From positions 6,698,501 to 6,762,500 of the forward strand of contig NZ_JAATJK010000001.1 in assembly GCF_011927785.1 (NCBI RefSeq): a DNA stretch of 64,000 nt. Reading direction: 5' to 3'. The notes under the pieces are model-generated. The model did no database searches, had not been told where the DNA came from, and saw only the letters and a list, made by a program, of their open reading frames with translations. This document shows positions 58,283-64,000 of the stretch, piece after piece (the stretch's first letter is position 1; the number at the start of each line of letters is the position of its first letter). Position numbers and translations under genes: made by a program. Source of the stretch: Micromonospora profundi. GTDB lineage: Bacteria > Actinomycetota > Actinomycetes > Mycobacteriales > Micromonosporaceae.

Positions 58283-59718
58283 CGCGTCACCTCCACCGAT
58301 TCCGCTTGGGACAGCCAGTCGACGATGCCGGCGACGGCGTCCCGGCACCCCCCGCATCCGGTGCCGGCGCGGGTGGACGCCACCACCGCGTCGACAGTTC
58401 GCGCACCGGCCCGCCAGCACCGCACAAGCGTTCCCTTGGTGACGGCGTTGCACTGGCAGACGACTGCGGCGTCCGGCATGAGCGCAGGTGTTGCGGCCGG
58501 AGCCGTGGCGCCGCCGCCGAGCGCTCGGCCCAGCAGCAGCGCCCGCCGGTCGGCCGGCACCGGGTGGCCACGGTCGAAGAGCTGGATCACCGTGCCGACT
58601 GCCGGGTTGTCGCCCAGCAGGATCGCGCCGGTAAGCCGCTCGTCGTGGATCCGCAGCCGCGCGTACGTGCCCCGGGCCGGATCGGCGAAGGTCAGCACCT
58701 CGCCCGGCCCGACGCCCACCGGGTCACCCATGGCCGCCAGGTCGATCCCGGCCGCCTTGAGTCGGGTCACCACCGGCCGGGGCCGGTAGCGGGCCAGCGG
58801 GTCGGTTCCGGTCAGCACGTCGGCGAGCACCCGGGCCTGCGACCAGGCGGGTGCGACGAGCCCGGTGAGTACGCCGTCGTGCTCGGCGCAGTCGCCGATC
58901 GCCGAGACACGCCGGTCGTTGGTGCGCAGCCTGTCGTCCACCACCACGCCGCGTCGCACTGTCAGCCCGGCGGCCGTCGCGAGGGCGGTGTCGGGGCGTA
59001 CACCGCAGCAGAGCACCAGCAGGTCGGCGGTGAGCGTCCGGCCGTCGGCCAGGTCGAGGCGGACATGGTCGGCGTCCGCTTCGACCCCGGTCGCCGGCAC
59101 CGCGAGCTCGACTGTGACGCCGAGCCCCGCGAGCGTGCCGGCGAGCACCGCGCTGGCCGCCGTGTCGAGTTGCCGTTCCATCAGGTGCTCCCTCGGGTGC
59201 ACCACTGTGGTGACCAGCCCTCGGGTGGCGAGCCCTCGGGCGGCCTCCAGGCCGAGCAGCCCGCCGCCGAGCACGAGTGCGGTGCCGGCGCCGTCGGCCA
59301 CGGCGAGGATCCGGCGGCAGTCGTCAAGGGTCCGGAACGGGACCACACGGTCCGGCAGGTGGGCCGGGTCGAGGCCGGGCAGCGCCGGCAGCACCGGCCG
59401 GCTGCCGGTGGCAAGCACCAGATGGTCGTAGGAGATGCGTTCGCCGTCGGCGGTCTGGACCTCGCGGCCCGACCGGTCCACAGCGGTCACCCGCACGCCG
59501 GTACGCCTGTCGATGCCGTGCCCGGCGGCCTCGGTCAACTCCACGTCCGGCTCGCCGATCCGGCCCGCCAGCAGGGTGGAGAGCATGATCCGGTTGTACG
59601 CACGATGCGGTTCCGCCCCGAGCACCGTGACCTTCCGGTCGCCCTCACGGGTGTGCAGTTCGCTCGCGAGACGGGCACCGGCCATCCCGTTGCCGACGAT
59701 CACGACGCGGCCGCTCAT
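58279..59718 (-). CDS. nasB: FAD/BFD electron-transfer subunit for assimilatory nitrate reductase
   Basis: A 479-residue flavoprotein: VVIVGNGMAGARLASELHTR (FAD), TALVLGGGLLGLEAARGLAT (NAD(P)H), then a C-terminal BFD-like [2Fe-2S] motif (CQCNAVTKG and TRAGTGCGGC). It looks like the front half of the neighbouring NirB (shared MSG..V(I)VGNGM start and BFD motif), so it probably arose by partial duplication. It likely passes NAD(P)H electrons to NasA. ATG 59718 overlaps the nasA stop by 4 nt. The symbol follows the nasB use for such partners and is less certain than the role. Confidence 0.85.
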   Translation of the reverse strand: MSGRVVIVGNGMAGARLASELHTREGDRKVTVLGAEPHRAYNRIMLSTLLAGRIGEPDVELTEAAGHGIDRRTGVRVTAVDRSGREVQTADGERISYDHLVLATGSRPVLPALPGLDPAHLPDRVVPFRTLDDCRRILAVADGAGTALVLGGGLLGLEAARGLATRGLVTTVVHPREHLMERQLDTAASAVLAGTLAGLGVTVELAVPATGVEADADHVRLDLADGRTLTADLLVLCCGVRPDTALATAAGLTVRRGVVVDDRLRTNDRRVSAIGDCAEHDGVLTGLVAPAWSQARVLADVLTGTDPLARYRPRPVVTRLKAAGIDLAAMGDPVGVGPGEVLTFADPARGTYARLRIHDERLTGAILLGDNPAVGTVIQLFDRGHPVPADRRALLLGRALGGGATAPAATPALMPDAAVVCQCNAVTKGTLVRCWRAGARTVDAVVASTRAGTGCGGCRDAVAGIVDWLSQAESVEVTR

Positions 59719-61856
59719 GCCTTCTCCACCCGGACCGCGCAGATCTTGAACTCGGGCATCCCGGAGATCGGGTCCACCGCGTCGTTTGTCACCGAGTTGG
59801 CCCGGGCCGCACCGGGCCAGTGGAACGGCGCGAAGACAGTGTCCGGCCGGATCCCCGGGCTGAGCCTGGCCGGGGCGTGCAGCTCACCTCGGCGCGAGGT
59901 CACCCGCACTCTGTCGCCGTCGTCGATGCCCAACCGGGCGGCCAGGTCGGGGTGCAGCTCGACGAAAGCCTCACCGGCGGCCCGGCGCAGCGCGTCCACC
60001 CTGCGGGTCTGGGTGCCGGACTGATACTGCGCCAGCACCCGACCGGTGGTGAAGTGCAGCGGGTACGCGTCGCAGACCTCCTCGGCGGCCGGCCGGTGGT
60101 CCACGGGATGGAAGCGGGCACGGCCGTCCGGGGTGCCGAACCGGTCGGCGAAGAGTCGCGGCGTGTCCGGCCCGTCCTCGGTGGGGCAGGGCCAGAAGAC
60201 GCCGTCGGCGGCGTCGATCCGTTCCCAACTGATGCCGGCGTAGTCGGCGGTTCCGCCCGCCGAGGCGCGGCGTAACTCGGCGAACACGGCGGCCGGGTCG
60301 CTCGGAAACCGCGTCGCCGAGGCGGTCGGGCCGGTGCCCGTTTCCTCCGCAGCTGACAGCCGGGCCGCGAGGTCGGCGATGATGGCCAGGTCGGTGCGGA
60401 CGTCCGGCGGGGGTGGACGCAGCGCGCGTCGGCGCAGGACCCGACCCTCCAGGTTGGTCATGGTGCCGTCCTCCTCGGCCCACTGCGCGGTGGGCAGCAC
60501 CACGTCGGCCAGCGCGGCCGTCTCGGAGAGCAGCAGGTCGGCGACGACAAGCAGGTCGAGGTCGCGCAGTCGGCCCTCGATCCTGCTCGCGCGGGGAGCG
60601 GAGACCACCGGGTTCGAGCCGAACACCAGCAGCGCCCGGGGGCCGCCGGGAGTGCCGAGGGAGTCGAGCAGTTGCAGGGCCGGCACGCCGGGACCGGGCA
60701 GGTCGTCGGCCGGTACGCCCCAGACCCCCGCCACGTGCTCCCGGGCCGCAGGGTCGTCGATCCGCCGGTAGCCGGGGAGCTGGTCGGCCTTCTGCCCGTG
60801 CTCACGCCCGCCCTGGCCGTTGCCCTGGCCGGTGAGGCAGCCGTACCCGGAGCCCTCCCGGCCGGGCAGACCGAGGGCGAGGGCCAGATTGACGTACGCG
60901 GTGACAGTGTCGACGCCCTTGGCATGCTGTTCGGCACCGCGAGCGGTCAGGATGATCACCCGTCCGCCGGTGCCCAACGCGCGGGCGGTCGCCTCCAGGT
61001 CGGCCACCGGAACACCGGAGAGTTGTTCGGCGCGGGCCAGCCACCAGGCGGCGACGCTGCGGCGAACCGCGTCGAAGCCGATCGTGCGGTCGGCGACGTA
61101 CGCCTTGTCGACCCAGCCCTCGGTGAGCACGATGTGCAGCAGCGAGTTGGCAACCGCGAGATCGGTGCCGGGCAGTGGTTGCAGGTGCAGGTCGGCCTGA
61201 CGGGCGGTGGCGGTGAGCCGGGGGTCGACGACGATCAGCCGGCCGCCGCCGCGTCGCTGCTCGGTCAGCCAGCGCATCAGCGGCGGCATGGTCTCCGCCG
61301 GGTTCGCGCCGACCAGCAGCAGGGTGTCGGCGCGGCCGAGGTCGGCCAGCGGAAAGGGCAGCCCTCTGTCGACGCCGAAGGCGCGCATCCCGGCCGCCGC
61401 CGCCGAGGACATGCAGAACCGTCCGTTGTAGTCGATGTGCCGCGTGCGCAGCGCGACGCGGGCGAACTTTCCCAGCGCGTACGCCTTCTCGTTGGTGAGC
61501 CCACCGCCGCCGAAGACGGCGACGGCGTCCCGGCCGGCGCTGGCCTGGATGGCGCGGATGCCGGTGACGATCCGGCCCAGCGCGTCGTCCCAGCTCGCGG
61601 GGCGCAGGTCGCCGGTGGCCGGGTCGCGTAGCAGCGGGCTGGTCAGCCGCTCCGGATGGTCGAGCAGGTCGGCGGCGGTCCAGCCCTTCTGGCAGAGGCC
61701 GCCCCGGTTGGTGGGGAACTGGCGGGGGAGCACCGTCACTCCGTCGTCGTCCTCCCGCAGTGTCATCCCACACTGGAGTGCGCAGTACGGGCAGTGTGTG
61801 GCTGCCTCCCGGGGCGTCCGCCCCGGTCGAGTTGCCGACCATGCACCGTCTGTCAT
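59715..61856 (-). CDS. nasA: Assimilatory nitrate reductase catalytic subunit (molybdopterin)
   Basis: This 713-residue Mo-bis-MGD enzyme reduces nitrate to nitrite in the cytoplasm. Its N-terminal [4Fe-4S] ligands are in CPYCALQCG with a fourth Cys in GGLCQKGW. The likely molybdenum-ligand Cys is in YNGRFCMSSAAAAGM near residue 150. C-terminal dinucleotide-binding motifs include HFTTGRVLAQYQSGTQTRRV. There is no twin-arginine signal, so it is cytoplasmic (assimilatory) rather than periplasmic. ATG 61856 has no clear ribosome site. It is first in the operon, downstream of a GlnR box. Confidence 0.93.
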   Translation of the reverse strand: MTDGAWSATRPGRTPREAATHCPYCALQCGMTLREDDDGVTVLPRQFPTNRGGLCQKGWTAADLLDHPERLTSPLLRDPATGDLRPASWDDALGRIVTGIRAIQASAGRDAVAVFGGGGLTNEKAYALGKFARVALRTRHIDYNGRFCMSSAAAAGMRAFGVDRGLPFPLADLGRADTLLLVGANPAETMPPLMRWLTEQRRGGGRLIVVDPRLTATARQADLHLQPLPGTDLAVANSLLHIVLTEGWVDKAYVADRTIGFDAVRRSVAAWWLARAEQLSGVPVADLEATARALGTGGRVIILTARGAEQHAKGVDTVTAYVNLALALGLPGREGSGYGCLTGQGNGQGGREHGQKADQLPGYRRIDDPAAREHVAGVWGVPADDLPGPGVPALQLLDSLGTPGGPRALLVFGSNPVVSAPRASRIEGRLRDLDLLVVADLLLSETAALADVVLPTAQWAEEDGTMTNLEGRVLRRRALRPPPPDVRTDLAIIADLAARLSAAEETGTGPTASATRFPSDPAAVFAELRRASAGGTADYAGISWERIDAADGVFWPCPTEDGPDTPRLFADRFGTPDGRARFHPVDHRPAAEEVCDAYPLHFTTGRVLAQYQSGTQTRRVDALRRAAGEAFVELHPDLAARLGIDDGDRVRVTSRRGELHAPARLSPGIRPDTVFAPFHWPGAARANSVTNDAVDPISGMPEFKICAVRVEKA

Positions 61857-61880
61857 GTCGGGAAAGCGTGCCGCCGGGCG

Positions 61881-61918
61881 GTTTCGCGTCGGCGTCCCTT
61901 CTGTTTCGGTCCTGTCAA
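61881..61918 (-). promoter_or_regulatory. Predicted GlnR box upstream of nasA
   Basis: Read on the - strand from 61918: TTGAC, 6 nt, GAAAC (61907-61903), 6 nt, a degenerate GACGC, 6 nt, GAAAC (61885-61881). The actinobacterial GlnR consensus is GTnAC-n6-GaAAC repeated at 22-nt spacing. Both GAAAC half-sites are perfect and exactly 22 nt apart, the first GTnAC matches 4 of 5, and the second is poor. The box ends 25 nt before the nasA start. Nitrogen-limitation activation by GlnR is inferred. Confidence 0.7.
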
Positions 61919-62093
61919 GTACGGCTCACACCGCACGGGGGCATCGGACGTGACGGCTGGGTCCTGACCGCCGACCTGCCGGCCGCCCCACGGAAGGTGT
62001 TCGGCGGGTGTCCCACGTTGCGGTAATGGGTACGCGAACCGACCTCGGGAAGCCTATTATTTGGGAAAGTTGTCTCAAAGGCTGGGAGACGCG

Positions 62094-62789
62094 ATGAGTG
62101 TGGCAGAAGCGTTCGACGCGGTGGCCGGCACCTACGACGAGGCGCGCCGCAGGCTGGTGCCCTGCTTCGATGCCTTCTACGGCACCGCCGTCCAGGTGGC
62201 CGCGCCACCATTGCGCGCCGCGCTGGCCGCCGGCCGTACCCCAGAGGTGTTGGACCTGGGCGCCGGCACCGGCCTGCTCTCGCTCCTGCTCGCCGCCGCG
62301 GTGCCGGGAGTGCGGCTGACCCTGGTGGACGCCGCGCCGGCAATGCTGTCCCGCGCCGCCGACCAGTTGCGCGCCCGCGCAGTGCCGCACCGGACCGTCC
62401 GGGCCGACCTGGCCGACGAACTGCCGGCCGGACGGTACGACGCCGTGGTCAGCGCGCTGGCGATCCACCACCTGGACGACGACGGCAAGCGCGGGCTCTA
62501 CCGGCGGGCTGCCGCCGCGCTGGCACCCGGCGGGGTCTTCGTCAACGCCGAGCAGGTGGCCGGGCCGACCCCCGCCCTGGACCGGCGCTACGACGAGGTG
62601 TGGACGGCGCGGATCACCGAGCTGGGCTCGTCTCCCGACGAGATCGCCGCCGCCCGGGAGCGGATGCGGCACGACCGGCCCGCCACCGTCGCCGACCAGT
62701 GCCGGTGGCTCGAAGAGGCGGGTCTGGTCGACGTCGACTGTTTCTTCAAGGAGTGGCGCTTCGCTGTGTTCGGCGGCCGGGCCCGGTGA
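62094..62789 (+). CDS. Class I SAM-dependent methyltransferase
   Basis: A 231-residue methyltransferase with motif I VLDLGAGTGLLSLLLA at about residues 50-65, acidic motif II (LTLVDAAPAMLSRAA) and the post-motif VVSALAIHHLDD typical of UbiE/small-molecule type enzymes. ATG 62094 has GGGAGA 5-10 nt upstream; an in-frame ATG-like start at 62061 is less likely. The upstream TTTGGGA-N6-TCTCAAA near-dyad (about 62060-62079) could be an operator. The substrate is unknown. It is divergent from the nitrate operon. Confidence 0.85.
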   Translation: MSVAEAFDAVAGTYDEARRRLVPCFDAFYGTAVQVAAPPLRAALAAGRTPEVLDLGAGTGLLSLLLAAAVPGVRLTLVDAAPAMLSRAADQLRARAVPHRTVRADLADELPAGRYDAVVSALAIHHLDDDGKRGLYRRAAAALAPGGVFVNAEQVAGPTPALDRRYDEVWTARITELGSSPDEIAAARERMRHDRPATVADQCRWLEEAGLVDVDCFFKEWRFAVFGGRAR

Positions 62790-62832
62790 ATTGCGCCTTT
62801 CGGCCGCCAGTGGCAAGCCGCCGGTTGTGCGG

Positions 62833-62862
62833 ATGACTGATGGTCATACCGCTGGGTAGTCT
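62833..62862 (+). promoter_or_regulatory. Predicted leaderless promoter of the toxin-antitoxin pair
   Basis: ATGACT at 62833-62838 and TAGTCT at 62857-62862 are separated by 18 nt. The -10 element ends 7 nt before the A of the antitoxin ATG at 62870, so transcription would begin at or next to the start codon. No ribosome-binding site precedes that ATG. Leaderless mRNAs with a TAnnnT box at this distance are common in actinobacteria. Confidence 0.55.
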
Positions 62863-62869
62863 CATCGGC

Positions 62870-63127
62870 ATGACTGCCAAGGTGACGTTGTCGTTCACGG
62901 ACGAGACAATCGAGGACGCTCGACGCTTCGCCAAGCGTGAAGGGCTGTCGCTCTCGGCGTGGATGGACCAGGCCGCCCGGGAAAAGGCGCTGCGCGAGGT
63001 CTTCACCGCGCACGCCGCCGCAGTGGGCCGCGCCAGCCTCGACCTGGAGTCCGCAGCCCTCGCCGACGCCCGCGAGGCAGGCATGGTCAACGACCTCCTC
63101 GCCGACGGACGGCCGCGTGCTGCGTAG
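62870..63127 (+). CDS. Ribbon-helix-helix-type antitoxin (MazE-like)
   Basis: An 85-residue protein starting MTAKVTLSFTDETIEDARRF, with a short strand followed by two helices (AKREGLSLSAWMDQAAREKA), the pattern of ribbon-helix-helix DNA-binding antitoxins. The C-terminal half is acidic and helical and would wrap the toxin. ATG 62870 is chosen over 62840 because of the leaderless-type promoter and family start. It overlaps the MazF-type toxin gene by 11 nt, the standard order for type II modules, and probably represses its own promoter. Confidence 0.8.
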   Translation: MTAKVTLSFTDETIEDARRFAKREGLSLSAWMDQAAREKALREVFTAHAAAVGRASLDLESAALADAREAGMVNDLLADGRPRAA

Positions 63128-63410
63128 GGGTGAGGTCTGGCGCATCGAGGGTGCCCGGGAACGCCTCGGCCTGGTGATCAGCTCAGACGTCTACAACTCC
63201 ACCGACGTGCCCATCGTGATCGTCGTCGAGGTTGTCGAGGAGTCGCTGCTGCGGGATTCCCCGCTCGCCGTCTCCATGGGCCGGTACGTGGTGATGCCCG
63301 ACCGGATCTCGTCACCCATGAAGAAGTGGTTCACCAGTTGCGTGGACGTCGCCGACACCGACACCATGCTGCGGGTCGGCCGCGCGCTGCGCATCCTCCA
63401 GCAACTCTGA
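63117..63410 (+). CDS. MazF/PemK-family toxin
   Basis: A 97-residue protein with the MazF signature RRGEVWRIEGARERLGLVIS at the N-terminus, where the usual GP of the loop is replaced. It also has MGRYVVMPDRISSPMKKWFT and a C-terminal VGRALRILQQL helix. MazF toxins are ribosome-independent mRNA endonucleases. GTG 63117 lies within the end of the antitoxin gene (11-nt overlap), so toxin translation depends on antitoxin translation. The cleavage specificity cannot be predicted. Confidence 0.83.
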   Translation: MLRRGEVWRIEGARERLGLVISSDVYNSTDVPIVIVVEVVEESLLRDSPLAVSMGRYVVMPDRISSPMKKWFTSCVDVADTDTMLRVGRALRILQQL

Positions 63411-63536
63411 CCGCGCTCACCATCGTCGTCGCCCCGTGGTGCGGTCCCCGTATCCCGGCCGACCCGCGACGGGCACTGCCGGGTAATCCGGTGTTCCTAG
63501 CGTTCCTCCCTGTCACATCGACGAGGAGGAGCCGCC
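63411..63536 (+). promoter_or_regulatory. Region upstream of narK
   Basis: A 126-nt gap with a good AGGAGGA ribosome site at 63524-63530. A weak GlnR-like pair is present on the - strand (GTGAC 63516-63512, 6 nt, GAACG 63505-63501), where only the first half is perfect. No clear -35/-10 boxes are seen. Confidence 0.3.
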
Positions 63537-64000
63537 GTGAGCACGCTCACCAGCACCGCAGTCACCGCCGGCGCACCGGCCGCCACCGCGACCCGGCACC
63601 GGCTCGACGACTGGAGACCCGAGGACCCCGAATTCTGGCGGACCACTGGCGCGCCGATCGCCCGACGGAACCTCTGGGTGTCGATCTTCGCCGAGCACGT
63701 CGGTTTCTCCGTGTGGAGCCTCTGGTCGGTGACAGTGCTCTTCCTCGGCCCCGAGTACGGCATCGACCCGGCCGGCAAGTTCCTGCTCACCGCCGTACCC
63801 GCCGCGCTGGGCGCGGTGCTCCGGCTTCCGTACACGCTGGCGGTTGCCCGCTTCGGCGGCCGGCGCTGGACGATCATCAGCGCACTGCTGCTGCTCGTAC
63901 CGACGGTGCCGATGGCGGTGCTGCTGGAACCCGGGGTGTCCTACGGCACGCTCATGGTGCTCGCCTGCCTCACCGGGGTCGGCGGCGGCAACTTCGCCTC
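63537..64000 (+). CDS. narK: Nitrate/nitrite transporter NarK family (partial, 5' end)
   Basis: The first 154 codons of an MFS transporter run off the window. A cytoplasmic Thr/Ala-rich N-terminus leads to DDWRPEDPEFWRTTGAPIAR, RRNLWVSIFAEHVGFSVWSL and FLLTAVPAALGAVLRLPYTL, the pattern of actinobacterial NarK/NarU nitrate importers and nitrite exporters; three to four helices are in the window. GTG 63537 has AGGAGGA 7-13 nt upstream. Its place near the nitrate assimilation operon supports nitrate uptake as its job. Confidence 0.9.
   Translation, partial: MSTLTSTAVTAGAPAATATRHRLDDWRPEDPEFWRTTGAPIARRNLWVSIFAEHVGFSVWSLWSVTVLFLGPEYGIDPAGKFLLTAVPAALGAVLRLPYTLAVARFGGRRWTIISALLLLVPTVPMAVLLEPGVSYGTLMVLACLTGVGGGNFA

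Noticed and set aside
54947..58789. A 1280-residue open frame on the + strand
   Set aside because: It is antisense to hemD, nirD and nirB, which have intact motifs and coupled starts. No domain or ribosome site supports the + strand frame.

Overview
The window is high-GC actinobacterial chromosome, probably Micromonosporaceae and most likely Micromonospora or a close relative. This is inferred from base composition, frequent GTG starts, the zinc-type S14 gene, a complete conservon signalling operon, an F420-type LLM oxidoreductase and GC-rich palindromes of a kind I associate with Micromonospora. There are no tRNA or rRNA genes, insertion sequences, phage genes or CRISPR arrays.

Layout. (1) 1-23000 is the translation super-cluster on the + strand: the str operon (rpsL end, rpsG, fusA, tuf), the S10 operon (rpsJ to rpsQ), the spc operon (rplN to rplO, secY, adk, map), a DUF1707 membrane protein, then infA-rpmJ-rpsM-rpsK-rpsD-rpoA-rplQ and truA. 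Many genes overlap by 1-4 nt. Strong GC hairpins without U tracts sit at the junctions rpsG/fusA, rplO/secY, adk/map, rpsD/rpoA and rplQ/truA. (2) 23057-28202 is mixed: a proline-rich single-pass membrane protein, an RsmC-like methyltransferase, an ABC-F ATPase, a 57-nt perfect palindrome, an aldo/keto reductase and a small secreted protein with a predicted mature N-terminal histidine. (3) 28273-34116 (- strand) encodes one 1947-residue secreted multidomain protein (ThuA, sugar-dehydrogenase propeller, PKD, CBM6, two laminin-G-like domains, OmpL47-like repeats, FIMAH). (4) 34375-40443 is a thiamine operon with a clear promoter and TPP riboswitch: thiE, thiO, thiS, thiG, a second thiE-like gene, thiD, thiC.

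(5) 40449-43445 is a 998-residue membrane protein with a low-complexity tail. (6) 43524-47828 is a module of cupin, F420-type LLM oxidoreductase and NMT1/SsuABC-like ABC transporter on divergent strands. (7) 48046-54304 holds an orphan branched-chain-type binding lipoprotein divergent from a complete conservon (cvnA-D). (8) 54346-61856 (- strand) is a tightly overlapping nitrate assimilation operon: nasA, an electron-transfer flavoprotein, nirB, nirD and a HemD/winged-helix fusion. A near-complete GlnR box precedes nasA. (9) 62094-64000 has a methyltransferase, a MazF-type toxin-antitoxin pair with a leaderless-type promoter, and the start of a NarK nitrate transporter.

How the genes work together. 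The first third makes ribosomes, RNA polymerase alpha and the Sec channel. The thi operon makes both thiamine moieties and is switched off by TPP. The nas operon with narK imports nitrate and reduces it to ammonium, with HemD feeding siroheme synthesis; nitrogen control by GlnR is predicted from the box. Identifications are from reading sequence and motifs only; no database search was run.
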